Below the pieces are notes generated by a model. It was not told the origin of the DNA and ran no database searches. It worked only from the letters and a program-made list of their open reading frames with translations. Source: Frigidibacter sp. SD6-1 (lineage in GTDB: Bacteria > Pseudomonadota > Alphaproteobacteria > Rhodobacterales > Rhodobacteraceae). Taken from it: a stretch of 64,000 nt of DNA. Shown piece after piece: positions 9,893-17,959 of the stretch; the first letter of the stretch is position 1; every line of letters starts with the position of its first letter. A program made the position numbers and the translations under genes. The DNA is taken from assembly GCF_030143255.1 (NCBI RefSeq), contig NZ_JARJNR010000003.1, positions 124,001 to 188,000 on the forward strand, written 5' to 3'.

Positions 9893-10630
9893 ATGAGCCT
9901 CAATACCGTCGACCCCGCCGAGATTGCCAAGTTCGAGGCGATGGCGGCCGAATGGTGGGATGTCAGCGGCAAGTTCAGGCCCCTGCACATGATGAACCCG
10001 GTCAGGCTGGATTACATCTGCGCCCAGATCGCCGCCGAGTTCGGCCGCGACCTGACCGCGCCCCGCCCGTTCGAGGGCTTGCGGCTTCTCGACATCGGTT
10101 GCGGTGGCGGGCTTCTGTCGGAACCGATGGCGCGGCTTGGGGCGACGGTCGTGGGCGCCGATGCGGCGGAACGGAATATCCCGGTCGCGCGGCTACATGC
10201 CGAACAATCGGGCCTGACCATCGATTATCGCCATACGACGGCGGAGGCGCTGGCCGCGGGCGGCGAGGCCTTCGACGTGGTTCTGGCGATGGAGATCGTC
10301 GAACATGTGGCCGACCCGCAGGGTTTCACCACCACCTGCCGCGACCTTCTGAAACCGGGTGGGCTGATGGTCATGTCGACGCTCAATCGCACCGCGAAAA
10401 GCTTCCTCGCCGCCATCATCGGCGCGGAATGGGTAATGCGCTGGCTGCCCAAGGGCACACATGACTGGCAGAAATTCATCACGCCGGAGGAGCTGTACGG
10501 GCTGATCCGCACGGCCGGTCTCGATCCGGTGGACCGCAAGGGCTTTGTCTTCAACCCGGTCAGCTGGCAATGGTCGGTGTCGGACCGCGACCTTTCGGTC
10601 AATTACGTGACGGCGAGCGTGCGTCGCTGA
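9893..10630 (+). CDS. ubiG: Ubiquinone biosynthesis O-methyltransferase
   Basis: UbiG performs both O-methylation steps in ubiquinone synthesis, using S-adenosylmethionine. The ATG at 9893 has a clear GGAGAAG site and gives 245 aa, the family size. Motif I is DIGCGGG (67-73). Family-specific segments are [10 protein letters not shown] near the N-terminus, [11 protein letters not shown], and the C-terminal [12 protein letters not shown] run of TATATA lies in the short divergent gap with pip, but I cannot assign a full promoter. Confidence 0.97.
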   Translation: MSLNTVDPAEIAKFEAMAAEWWDVSGKFRPLHMMNPVRLDYICAQIAAEFGRDLTAPRPFEGLRLLDIGCGGGLLSEPMARLGATVVGADAAERNIPVARLHAEQSGLTIDYRHTTAEALAAGGEAFDVVLAMEIVEHVADPQGFTTTCRDLLKPGGLMVMSTLNRTAKSFLAAIIGAEWVMRWLPKGTHDWQKFITPEELYGLIRTAGLDPVDRKGFVFNPVSWQWSVSDRDLSVNYVTASVRR

Positions 10631-10718
10631 GCCGCCGCAACGTCGTCCATTGGCGCTCGGACAAAGGGCGCGCCAACGAACGACCCTCGGGCTATCTGGG
10701 CCAGACTGAAGGCGCTCC

Positions 10719-10771
10719 TTTCACTCTGGTCCAAATATCCTCGGGGAGCGCGAGGGGCAGACAGCCCCTCG
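10719..10771 (-). repeat. Dispersed intergenic hairpin repeat, copy 2
   Basis: Minus-strand hairpin GCGAGGGGCTGTCTGCCCCTCGC-like (8-bp arms) followed by GCTCCCCGAGGATATTTGGA and CCAGAGTGAAA. It immediately follows the MarR-gene stop codon, in the position of a terminator. Just upstream on the plus strand (10652-10678) TTGGCGC and GCGCGCCAA can form another stem after ubiG. Confidence 0.7.
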
Positions 10772-11212
10772 CTACTCTTCCTCCAGACGCAGGCGCAGGT
10801 CGCGCAGAACGGGGAGCGCCGCGCGCACTTTCTCGACCCCGATCGAGCGGACGACATCGCCGATCACCGGGGCGACGGCGGCCAGCGCCGCATCGCGGGC
10901 GGCGCGGCCCGAGGGGCTGATCGAGACGAACTTGCGCCGCGCATCGTCCCAGTCGGGGCGGATATGGACATGACCTGCCCATTCGAGTTTCGAAAGCGTG
11001 TTGGTCATCGCGCCGCGCGTCACATGGAAGGCGTCGGCGAGCTGGGCCGGGCTCTTCTCTCCCCCGGCATGGGCGAGGTGGTTGAGCACGGCGAAATGCG
11101 AGATTTCCATGCCTTTCGGCAGCATCTTCGATAGGCGGTTCCGCGCCAGCTGGTCGGCGGTGAAGACCTCGGAGAAAAGCGTGACGGCAAGGGATTCGGT
11201 CGGGTCAGCCAT
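10772..11212 (-). CDS. MarR-family transcriptional regulator
   Basis: A 146-aa winged-helix repressor. The ATG at 11212 overlaps the stop of the amidase gene (ATGA); the longer open frame is only an extension into that gene. The HTH region is about 53-80 (SPAQLADAFHVTRGAMTNTLSKLEWAG) and the wing carries DWDDARRKFVSIS, the conserved D-R-R pattern of MarR proteins. Dimerisation helices flank it. Ligand and targets are unknown. The overlap implies co-expression with the nitrilase-family gene. Confidence 0.88.
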   Translation of the reverse strand: MADPTESLAVTLFSEVFTADQLARNRLSKMLPKGMEISHFAVLNHLAHAGGEKSPAQLADAFHVTRGAMTNTLSKLEWAGHVHIRPDWDDARRKFVSISPSGRAARDAALAAVAPVIGDVVRSIGVEKVRAALPVLRDLRLRLEEE

Positions 11213-12042
11213 CACGGCCCCTCGAATGGGCGGTCGTGGCTGAGCGAGGGCACGCGGGCGCGGGCCGTCGCGACCCGGGAAAGGTCGAGATCGACGAATG
11301 TCACGCCCGGCTCGGTGCCGCCGTCGGCCAGAACCTCTCCCCAGGGCGCCACGGCGAGCGAATGGCCATGAGTGCGGCGGGGTTTGCCGTTGTGGGCCGC
11401 ATGGGTGCCGCATTGTGCCGGGGCCAGCACGAAACAGCCGGTCTCGATGGCGCGGGCGCGCAGGAGGCTTTCCCAATGCGCCGCACCCGTCGTGTCGTTG
11501 AAGGCGGCGGGGACCGTCAGGATCTCTGCCCCCGCCTGGGCGAGGCGGCGGTAGAGCTGGGGGAAGCGCACGTCGTAGCAGACACTCAGGCCGATCTTGG
11601 CGAAGGGTGTCTCGGCCAGGACCGCCCGGGTGCCGGGCCTGTAGCCTGAGGATTCGCGGTACTGTTCCGTCTCGGACACGTCCACGTCGAACATGTGGAT
11701 CTTGTCGTAGCGCGCCGCGACCGATCCGTCGGGCGCGATCAGGAACGAGCGGTTGGCGAAACGCCCGTCCGCGTCTTGGGTCAAAAGCCCGAGCGAGCCG
11801 ATCAGGAGCCAGATGCCAGCGGCCCGCGCCTCCTCGCGGAGTGCGGCGAGGGTTTCGTCCGCCTCTTCATGGCGCAGGACGCGGCGCTGGTGGGCGCGGT
11901 CGGACGACAGGCAGTTCGTCACCTCGGGCGTCAGCACGAAACCCGCGCCGCCCTTCACCGCCTCGCGCACCATGCTGACGGTGACCGGCAGGTTCGCTGC
12001 CGGATCGTCAGAGACCGAAAGCTGAAGAAGGGCCGCGCGCAT
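11212..12042 (-). CDS. Carbon-nitrogen hydrolase, nitrilase superfamily (Nit1/Nit2-like amidase)
   Basis: A 276-aa enzyme from the ATG at 12042. The nitrilase triad is present: Glu40 (LTPEVTN), Lys114 (YDKIHMFDVD) and Cys155 (GLSVCYDVRFPQLYR). The segment around Cys155 and DKIHMFDVD closely match the Nit1/Nit2 branch, whose best-known activities are deaminated-glutathione amidase and omega-amidase. The neighbouring grxC (4 bases away) fits a glutathione-related repair role, although that is inference. It overlaps the MarR gene downstream. Confidence 0.9.
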   Translation of the reverse strand: MRAALLQLSVSDDPAANLPVTVSMVREAVKGGAGFVLTPEVTNCLSSDRAHQRRVLRHEEADETLAALREEARAAGIWLLIGSLGLLTQDADGRFANRSFLIAPDGSVAARYDKIHMFDVDVSETEQYRESSGYRPGTRAVLAETPFAKIGLSVCYDVRFPQLYRRLAQAGAEILTVPAAFNDTTGAAHWESLLRARAIETGCFVLAPAQCGTHAAHNGKPRRTHGHSLAVAPWGEVLADGGTEPGVTFVDLDLSRVATARARVPSLSHDRPFEGP

Positions 12043-12046
12043 CCGC

Positions 12047-12304
12047 TCAGGCCGCGAGCATCGGGTCGAGCTTGCCCGCCCGGTCGAGCGCATGCAGATC
12101 GTCCGACCCGCCGACATGCACGCCGTCGATGAAAATCTGCGGCACGGTGGTGCGGCCCTGCGCGCGCTGGATCATCTCGGCCCGGCGGCCGGGGTCGCGG
12201 CCGATATCGGTCTCCTCGAACGCCACGCCCTTGCGGGAGAGAAGCGCCTTGGCGGCGTGGCAATAGGGGCAGTAGCCCTTGGTGTAGATTTCGACGCGCG
12301 GCAT
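12047..12304 (-). CDS. grxC: Glutaredoxin 3
   Basis: An 85-aa dithiol glutaredoxin with the active-site pair Cys12-Pro-Tyr-Cys15, the TVPQIF cis-proline loop and GGSDDL near the C-terminus for glutathione binding. It reduces protein disulfides and glutathione mixed disulfides in the cytoplasm. It is followed 4 bases later by the nitrilase-family gene, forming a grxC-amidase-marR unit on the minus strand. Confidence 0.96.
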   Translation of the reverse strand: MPRVEIYTKGYCPYCHAAKALLSRKGVAFEETDIGRDPGRRAEMIQRAQGRTTVPQIFIDGVHVGGSDDLHALDRAGKLDPMLAA

Positions 12305-12338
12305 GGCGGATCCCTTGGTTCGGCGTGACTATAGGGAT

Positions 12339-13061
12339 TTAGGCGTCCTTCGCAACGCGCGCCAGCGCCAGAACGGAAACGTGAGCGGCCCCGGCGGCAA
12401 GGCAGGCATCGGCTGCTGCGGCGAAGGTTGCGCCCGAGGTCATCACATCGTCGATGAGAAGCACATGGCGGCCAGAGAGGCGGGCGCGGCGGCGCGGATG
12501 GGCGCGGATCGCACCCTGAAGGTTCCTGAAGCGCGTGTCGCGGTCCTTGCCCTCCTGACTGTCGGTCTTTCGGGCGCGGATCAGAAGGTCGGGGCAATGG
12601 TCGAGCCCGAGTTTCCGCGCCAGCGCCCGCGACAAGAGCGCCGACTGGTTGTAGCGGCGGCGGAGGAGCCGCGTCCAGTGGAGCGGAATGGGGGCAATGA
12701 GCATGTCTGGCACGAGGATCGGGCGGACGCAGTTGGCGAGCCAGCCTGCCATCGGGCGCACGAGGTCCAGCCGGTCGCCGTGCTTCAGCGCCAGCACCAT
12801 CTGGCGGCCCTTGTCGCGGTAGAGGATCGCGGCGCGGCCCCGTTCCCACGGCCGGGCGATGGTCAGGCAATCGTCGCAATATTCCGCTCGGCCCTCATCC
12901 TCGCCCGGCAGGGGCGTGCCGCAGCGGTCGCAGACGAGGCCGCCGATGAAGCCCGTGTCGCGCCAGCAGGTGGGGCAGAGGCCGAATTCTTCCGCGACCG
13001 GCGCCCCGCAAGAGGCGCAGGCGGGCGGAAAGACGAGGCGGAGCGCACTTTCTAATCCCAT
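12339..13061 (-). CDS. comF: ComF-family amidophosphoribosyltransferase-like protein
   Basis: The 240-aa protein begins with paired cysteines consistent with a zinc site (C15/C18, C29/C32, C44/C47, C62/C65) and ends with a phosphoribosyltransferase fold carrying the PRPP loop VLLIDDVMTSGAT. ComF/GntX proteins support DNA uptake in competent species; in other bacteria their role is unclear. It lies 34 bases upstream of grxC on the same strand and is divergent from the methyltransferase-like gene. Confidence 0.92.
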   Translation of the reverse strand: MGLESALRLVFPPACASCGAPVAEEFGLCPTCWRDTGFIGGLVCDRCGTPLPGEDEGRAEYCDDCLTIARPWERGRAAILYRDKGRQMVLALKHGDRLDLVRPMAGWLANCVRPILVPDMLIAPIPLHWTRLLRRRYNQSALLSRALARKLGLDHCPDLLIRARKTDSQEGKDRDTRFRNLQGAIRAHPRRRARLSGRHVLLIDDVMTSGATFAAAADACLAAGAAHVSVLALARVAKDA

Positions 13062-13085
13062 GTCCGTCCCTTATGGTCGCAGCCC

Positions 13086-13904
13086 ATGTCCGCACCCATG
13101 CCGCCCGCCCTGACCGACCGCGCCGCCCTTGGGCGCAACCGCGCCCGTGCGCGTCGAACAGGCCCGGCGACCTTCCTGCATGACGAGGCCCTTGCCGAGA
13201 TTCAGGAAAGGCTCGGATTGGTTAACAGACGGTTTACGACGCCCGCGATCGTGAGCGGCTGGCCGGAAATCTGGGCCGCTGCGGTGCCGGGGGCGCGGGT
13301 GGTGGCCGATGACGATGTGCTGGACTTCGCACCCGGCGGGCATGATCTGGTGATCCATGCGATGGCGCTGCATTGGGCCGCCGATCCGGTCGGGCAGGTG
13401 ATCCAGTGTGCGCGCGCGCTCAGGCCGGACGGCCTGTTCCTTGCCGTCGCGCCGGGTGGACGGACGCTGCATGAACTGCGCACGAGCCTTGCCGAGGCGG
13501 AGGCGGCGGTGACCGGGGGTCTCACGCCACGCGTCCTGCCGATGGCGGAGGTGCGCGATCTGGGCGGGCTTCTGTCGCGGGCGGGGCTGGCGCTGCCGGT
13601 CGCCGATGTGGTGGGTCTGTCGGTCAGCTATCGGACGATCCGTCATCTTGCCGCCGATCTGAGGGCGATGGGCGAGGGCAATGCGCTGGCCGCCCGGGCG
13701 CGCCGGACCTTGCCGCCTGCGGTGCTCCGCGAGGCCGAGAAGGTTTATGCCACGCATTTTCCCGCGCCGGATGGTCGCATTGCAGCGACGATGGAACTGA
13801 TGTTCCTCACCGGCTGGGCGCCGCATGAAAGCCAGCAGAAACCGCTGCGCCCCGGTTCGGCCGTGGCGCGGCTGGCCGATGCGCTGAAACCCGTTGAAGA
13901 CTAG
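13086..13904 (+). CDS. SAM methyltransferase-fold protein, NDUFAF5-like
   Basis: The 272-aa protein matches the alphaproteobacterial relatives of mitochondrial NDUFAF5, a complex I assembly factor. The match rests on the N-terminal RNRARARRTGPATFLHDEA block, the central FDLVI-like GGHDLVIHAMALHWAADP, and the C-terminal GWAPHESQQKPLRPGSA. The glycine-rich SAM motif I (usually LDLGCGxG) is not visible where it should lie (about 55-75), so catalytic activity is uncertain. An internal ATG at codon 5 is a possible start. It is divergent from comF and 33 bases upstream of hemH. Confidence 0.75.
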   Translation: MSAPMPPALTDRAALGRNRARARRTGPATFLHDEALAEIQERLGLVNRRFTTPAIVSGWPEIWAAAVPGARVVADDDVLDFAPGGHDLVIHAMALHWAADPVGQVIQCARALRPDGLFLAVAPGGRTLHELRTSLAEAEAAVTGGLTPRVLPMAEVRDLGGLLSRAGLALPVADVVGLSVSYRTIRHLAADLRAMGEGNALAARARRTLPPAVLREAEKVYATHFPAPDGRIAATMELMFLTGWAPHESQQKPLRPGSAVARLADALKPVED

Positions 13905-13937
13905 ACCGACCGAGCCACCGAACGATTCAGGAAGCCG

Positions 13938-14987
13938 ATGACAGACGCGACCCGACCCCTTCCCCATGCCCCCGCCGACCATCCGGCGCTGCCGCCCGCG
14001 CGCGTGGGCGTGCTTCTGGCCAATCTCGGCACGCCGGACGGCTATGATTACTGGTCGATGCGGCGCTATCTGTCGGAGTTCCTGTCCGACAGGAGGGTGA
14101 TCGACTATCCGCGCTGGAAATGGCAGCCGATCCTGCAGCTGATCATCCTGTCGAAGCGGCCGAAGGCCAAGGGGCGGGATTACCAGTCGATCTGGAACCA
14201 TGAGCGGAACGAAAGCCCGCTGCTGACGATCACCCGCGACCAGACCGAGGCACTGCGGGCCAAGGCTGCGGCGCGCTGGGGCGACCGGGTGATGGTGGAG
14301 TTCTGCATGCGCTACGGCAATCCCTCGACCGAGAGCGTGGTGCGGCGGATGGTGGCGGCGGGCTGTGAGAAGATCCTCTTCTTCCCGCTGTATCCGCACT
14401 ATGCGGGGGCGACATCTGCCACCGCGAATGATCAGTTCTTCCGGGCGTTGATGAAGGAAAAGCGCCAGCCTGCCGCCCGGACGGTGGCGGAATATTTCGA
14501 CAATCCGCTCTATGTCGACGCGCTCGCGGCCTCGGTCGAGACCGCCTATGCGGGCCTCGACCACCGGCCGGACGTGCTGGTGGCCTCCTATCACGGCATG
14601 CCGAAACGCTATCTGCTGGAGGGCGATCCCTACCATTGCCAGTGCCAGAAGACGACGCGGCTTCTGCGGGAGCGGCTGGGATGGGACAGGGGCTCGATCG
14701 AGACGACCTTCCAGTCGGTCTTCGGGCCGGAGGAATGGCTGAAGCCCTATACGGTCGAACATGTGGCGGAACTGGCGCGGGCGGGAAAGAAGCGGATCGC
14801 GGTGATCTCACCGGCCTTCGCGGCGGATTGTATCGAGACGCTGGAGGAGATTCAGGGCGAGATCCGCGAGGCTTTCCTGCATGCGGGCGGCGAGAGCTTC
14901 ACCTATATCCCCTGCCTGAACGACGGGGAGGCGCATATTGCCGCCCTGTCGGCGATCATCGCCGAAAACCTGTCCGGCTGGGTCTGA
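13938..14987 (+). CDS. hemH: Ferrochelatase
   Basis: HemH inserts Fe2+ into protoporphyrin IX, the last step of protoheme synthesis. The 349-aa protein shows VGVLLANLGTPD near the N-terminus, the active-site histidine in SYHGMPKRY, and SPAFAADCIETLEEI containing the conserved Glu. Size and motifs are canonical. A long imperfect hairpin and then a classic terminator follow it. Confidence 0.98.
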   Translation: MTDATRPLPHAPADHPALPPARVGVLLANLGTPDGYDYWSMRRYLSEFLSDRRVIDYPRWKWQPILQLIILSKRPKAKGRDYQSIWNHERNESPLLTITRDQTEALRAKAAARWGDRVMVEFCMRYGNPSTESVVRRMVAAGCEKILFFPLYPHYAGATSATANDQFFRALMKEKRQPAARTVAEYFDNPLYVDALAASVETAYAGLDHRPDVLVASYHGMPKRYLLEGDPYHCQCQKTTRLLRERLGWDRGSIETTFQSVFGPEEWLKPYTVEHVAELARAGKKRIAVISPAFAADCIETLEEIQGEIREAFLHAGGESFTYIPCLNDGEAHIAALSAIIAENLSGWV

Positions 14988-15006
14988 AAGCGGCGCGGCC
15001 GGGCGC

Positions 15007-15059
15007 CTCATCGGGCCTTTCAGCCCTCTTCGGCAAGGAGGGCTGTCAGGCCCGACGAG
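15007..15059. repeat. Long interrupted hairpin after hemH
   Basis: CAGCCCTC (15021-15028) pairs with GAGGGCTG (15038-15045); the stem continues outward through GGGCCT/AGGCCC and most of CTCATC/GACGAG, giving about 20 paired bases. There is no T-run directly after it, so it may be an mRNA 3'-end stabiliser rather than a terminator. The sequence GGCTCGTCGGGC on the minus strand resembles the repeats at 23162 and 48566. Confidence 0.6.
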
Positions 15060-15085
15060 CCGCCCGCGCCGATGCCCTGAAAAAG

Positions 15086-15114
15086 AAAAAGGCGACGCGG
15101 TGCGTCGCCTTTTC
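15086..15114. terminator. Bidirectional rho-independent terminator between hemH and the small-peptide genes
   Basis: The perfect 8-bp arms GGCGACGC and GCGTCGCC (3-base loop) are bordered by an A-rich stretch on the left and TTTTCCTT on the right. It can end hemH transcripts on the plus strand and the 60-aa peptide gene on the minus strand. Confidence 0.88.
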
Positions 15115-15135
15115 CTTCTGAAAGATCAGAACTGA

Positions 15136-15318
15136 TCAGTTGCTGGCAGCGGCCGCAACGAGCAGGAGAACGAGCAGCGGAACAACGATGCCGCCAGCCG
15201 ACGACGACGCCGACTTCGCTTCGACAACGGTTTCTTCCATGACCGGCTCAGCCATGCCACCGGCGAAAGCCGAGGTGGCAGCCAGGGTGAGGGCGGCAGC
15301 AAGCGCGATTTTCTTCAT
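15136..15318 (-). CDS. Small secreted/membrane peptide, 60 aa (paralogue 1)
   Basis: The ATG at 15318 is preceded by GGAGA. The product has a clean signal peptide (MKKIALAAALTLAATSAFA), a short acidic middle, a Ser-rich linker and the C-terminal hydrophobic stretch GGIVVPLLVLLLVAAAASN. It is almost identical at both ends to the gene at 15693-15872. After signal cleavage the mature form is about 40 aa with one possible membrane helix. The family is conserved in Rhodobacterales to my recollection, but I know no function. Confidence 0.75.
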   Translation of the reverse strand: MKKIALAAALTLAATSAFAGGMAEPVMEETVVEAKSASSSAGGIVVPLLVLLLVAAAASN

Positions 15319-15692
15319 TTGACTATGTCTCCATCCGCGCCCCAGCAGGGATTCATCTGAGGATAACTGGGGCAATTTTGGTTACCTCGTTACGCCGACT
15401 AGCGCGAAGTGAGGGATATGTGCAACACCCGTTGTGCGGTCGCGCGAAAAGCTTTCGCGAGCTTCGTCAAAATAGCAACACTTCCGGCGCCCGGATTTCG
15501 GGGTGCCAGGGTGGCGGGAAACCTCTCCCGGAAGACCGGCCGGGTCGGGTAACTATTTGATTCGGATCGCCACGCCGGAAAAACGCTCCGGCACCCAAAA
15601 CGCCCGGTGGCAGCGGGCGAGTCATGCGCCGGGGACATGGGCCCCCGGCGATTGGTTTCGGACCGGCGCAGAAACCGATCCGGAAGCCTTGA
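15319..15692. other. Non-coding gap between the two small-peptide genes
   Basis: This 374-base stretch holds no convincing gene. It must contain the promoter of paralogue 1 and the 3' end of the paralogue 2 transcript. After 15693, on the minus strand, GGTTTC and GAAACC could pair across 11 bases. I see inverted GC-rich segments (for example around 15580-15600) but no clear -35/-10 pair or tRNA-like fold. Confidence 0.5.
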
Positions 15693-15872
15693 TCAGTTGC
15701 TGGCCGCCGCGGCGACGAGCAGCAGGACGAGCAGCGGAACCACGATGCCGCCGGCCGAGGACGAGGTGGTGGTCTCGATGACTTCCGGTTCGGTGATCGG
15801 ATCGGACATGCCGCCGGCGAAAGCCGAAGTTGCTGCGAGCGTAACGGCAGCAGCAAGCGCAAACTTCTTCAT
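15693..15872 (-). CDS. Small secreted/membrane peptide, 60 aa (paralogue 2)
   Basis: A tandem paralogue of 15136-15318. The ATG at 15872 has GGAG nine bases upstream; the open frame extends further but that part is non-coding in appearance. The signal peptide is MKKFALAAAVTLAATSAFA, the middle GGMSDPITEPEVIETTT, and the C-terminal 22 residues SSAGGIVVPLLVLLLVAAAASN are the same as in paralogue 1. The strict conservation of the hydrophobic tail, compared with the drifting middle, argues that the tail is functional. Function unknown. Confidence 0.75.
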   Translation of the reverse strand: MKKFALAAAVTLAATSAFAGGMSDPITEPEVIETTTSSSAGGIVVPLLVLLLVAAAASN

Positions 15873-16028
15873 GAATATCTCCATATGTGCCCCGTTGGTG
15901 TGAACCGGAACGACCGGGGCGATGTCTGTCCCTCGGCCACAGGTTGAGCCGGGCATGCGGAACTTTTCAAGCGGATTTTTCGCGGCCGCCCTCGGTGCGG
16001 CGGGCGCGCATGTCAATTCGGCAACAGG

Positions 16029-16640
16029 TCAGATCAGCAGAACTTGCGTGCCGACCTTGGCGAAGCTGAAAAGCTCGGTGATATGTTCGTTGTATAGCCC
16101 AACGCAGCCGTTCGACGACCGCCGCCCGATCTTGCGCGTGTCATGCGTGCCGTGGATGCGGTAATATTGCCAGCCGAGATAAAGCGCGAGGGGCCCGAGC
16201 GGGTTCGTCGGATCGCCGCCCTCGACGACAGCGGGCCATTCGGGATTGCGTTCGCGCATCTCCGGCGTCGGGCGCCAGGTCGGCTTGACGACCTTTTCCA
16301 CCACTTGCGTCCGGCCGCGACGCGTCAGCTCCTCCGACAGCGCGACCGAGCAGGGATAGAGCCGGTAGGTCGCGCCATCCTCGCTGAAGTAATGCAGGGC
16401 GCGCGAGGTGATGTCGACGAGGATCGCACCCTTCGCGAGGTTGGCGAAATAGGGCTGCCATTCGAGCGAGCGGAAGCTCGAGATATTATGGCGGATATTG
16501 TTGCTCAGGTCCTGCTCGAACTCGGTCGTGCCGTCATTGACCGCCTGCGCGAGCGCGGGTGCCGCGAGGCTGCCCGCCGCGAGTGCCGCAGCCCCGCCCA
16601 GAAGCGCGCGGCGGCTCAGCTCTTTTCCGTCTGAACGCAT
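16029..16640 (-). CDS. L,D-transpeptidase (YkuD), Tat-type signal
   Basis: A 203-aa periplasmic cell-wall enzyme. An SRRALLGG motif followed by an Ala-rich hydrophobic segment (10-32) looks like a Tat signal ending at ALA. The YkuD catalytic region is RIHGTHDTRKIG with His163 and SSNGCVGLYN with Cys179. Such enzymes make 3-3 crosslinks in peptidoglycan or attach lipoproteins to it. A second, shorter YkuD protein is encoded at 17399-17896, so the two may have different substrates. Confidence 0.93.
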   Translation of the reverse strand: MRSDGKELSRRALLGGAAALAAGSLAAPALAQAVNDGTTEFEQDLSNNIRHNISSFRSLEWQPYFANLAKGAILVDITSRALHYFSEDGATYRLYPCSVALSEELTRRGRTQVVEKVVKPTWRPTPEMRERNPEWPAVVEGGDPTNPLGPLALYLGWQYYRIHGTHDTRKIGRRSSNGCVGLYNEHITELFSFAKVGTQVLLI

Positions 16641-16829
16641 TGCCTCATCTCTCCGTTTGCCGGTTGGGGCCGCCGGGATCGCGCCATCGGCCCATGTCGT
16701 TTCTGCCCGTCAGGGGCGGTTCGCGCAAGTCACGCCTGCGCGAGAGACCGCCCATCCCGGCGATTTGGCGTTTGAACACCGTTTGGCGAAACTGTAAAGC
16801 ACGGGCGATAGAGTGGGAGCCTTCTTCCG
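16641..16829. other. Divergent promoter region between the transpeptidase and CAP genes
   Basis: This 189-base gap separates two divergently read envelope genes. I see GC-rich sequence and a TTGAAC (16774) with a TGTAAA 15 bases downstream, too short a spacer for a confident sigma-70 call. Nothing else stands out. Confidence 0.4.
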
Positions 16830-17339
16830 ATGAACAAGCCTTTTTCCGCCGTTCTCGCCGCGGTCCTGATGCTTGCGGCCTGCCAGACCGGGCAGGTGCA
16901 GCTTGCCCCCGACGGGCGCGCGGTGCCCCAGGCCTATGTGATCGGGCCGGGCGATGTGGGCCGCGTGACCTATTCGATGGTCGATTCGATCAATGCGCTC
17001 AGGTCGGCCAAGGGGATTGCGCCCCTGACGCTCGACGCCCAGTTGACTGCCGCCGCGGCGACCCATTCGCGCGACATGCATCTGCAGAACCGGCCCTGGC
17101 ATTTCGGGTCCGACGGGTCCTCGCCGCTTCTGAGGGTCCAGCGCACCGGCTATCCCGGCAAGATGCTGGGCGAGAATATCTCGGAGACCTACGAAAACGA
17201 GCGCGAGACGCTTGCCGCCTGGATGCAGGTTGCCGATACGCGCGGCGTGATCCTTGATCCGAATGCGGTGAAGGTCGGTTTTTCCTGGTTCCAGGAACCC
17301 TCAGGCAAGCTCTGGTGGACTCTCGTCACCGGCAGCTGA
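16830..17339 (+). CDS. CAP (SCP/PR1-like) domain lipoprotein
   Basis: A 169-aa exported protein. The N-terminus ends in the lipobox LAAC with Cys18, so it is probably lipid-anchored. The CAP fold is shown by INALRSAKGIAPLTLDAQLTAAAATHS, the following HSRDM, GENISETYEN and the C-terminal WWTLVTGS. Bacterial CAP proteins are poorly understood; some bind lipids or act on the envelope. It stands between two L,D-transpeptidase genes, which suggests an envelope role. Confidence 0.9.
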   Translation: MNKPFSAVLAAVLMLAACQTGQVQLAPDGRAVPQAYVIGPGDVGRVTYSMVDSINALRSAKGIAPLTLDAQLTAAAATHSRDMHLQNRPWHFGSDGSSPLLRVQRTGYPGKMLGENISETYENERETLAAWMQVADTRGVILDPNAVKVGFSWFQEPSGKLWWTLVTGS

Positions 17340-17349
17340 ACCTCTAACG

Positions 17350-17387
17350 GGCCGCTCATCGTGCGCTTCGCTTCTCTTCGCTGAGGA
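17350..17387 (+). repeat. Degenerate copy of the CGGGCCGCTCGTCGAGC-type repeat
   Basis: The sequence GGGCCGCTCATCGTGCGCTT followed by CGCTTCTCTTCGCTGAGG resembles the better-conserved copies at 23162-23202 and 48566-48607 (minus). It lies between convergent genes, a likely terminator position. Confidence 0.4.
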
Positions 17388-17398
17388 CCCGGTCGCGG

Positions 17399-17896
17399 TC
17401 AGGGCTTGATGAAGATCGGCGTGCCGACCCGCACCATCGCATAGATCTCCTCGATCTCGCGGTCCTTGACCGCGATGCAGCCCGCCGTCCAGTCCGGGCC
17501 GAAGCCGCGGTTCTTGCCCGCGCGGCCGTGGATGAAGATGTCACCGCCCGGCTTCTTGCCGAGTGCTGCCGCCTCGGCCCGGTCGGCATTGTTCGGATAG
17601 GAGATGCCGAGCGACAGGTGATAGCTGCTTTTGGGATTGCGGCGGTCGATGAAATAGGTGCCTTCGGGGGTCTTGAGGTCGCCCTCGAACTGCTTGTCAC
17701 CCACCGGATTGCCGCCAAGCGCGATCTCGTAGCTCTTCAGCACCTCATTGCCATGCAGAAGATACATGCGCCGGTCGGCCTTGTGCACCACGATCGCGGT
17801 GACGTCGGGGCCGTTGTAGCTGCGGAACTTGCTGCCGCCGCAGGAACCCACGACCGCAAGCGTGGCCAGAAGAAAAACGACGCGGAGGAAAGTCAT
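17399..17896 (-). CDS. L,D-transpeptidase (YkuD) lipoprotein
   Basis: A 165-aa protein with lipobox VVGSC (Cys19). The compact YkuD domain carries IFIHGRAG (His123) and DWTAGCIAVKD (Cys140), with conserved TPEGTYFIDRRNPKS ahead of them. The lipid anchor and lack of Tat signal distinguish it from the 203-aa enzyme nearby. Its likely substrate is peptidoglycan stem peptide. Confidence 0.93.
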   Translation of the reverse strand: MTFLRVVFLLATLAVVGSCGGSKFRSYNGPDVTAIVVHKADRRMYLLHGNEVLKSYEIALGGNPVGDKQFEGDLKTPEGTYFIDRRNPKSSYHLSLGISYPNNADRAEAAALGKKPGGDIFIHGRAGKNRGFGPDWTAGCIAVKDREIEEIYAMVRVGTPIFIKP

Positions 17897-17959
17897 GCTG
17901 CCCCTATCCCTTTTTCCGCCTCTTACACGGCGCGGGGACGCTCGGGAAGGGGCGAAGGC

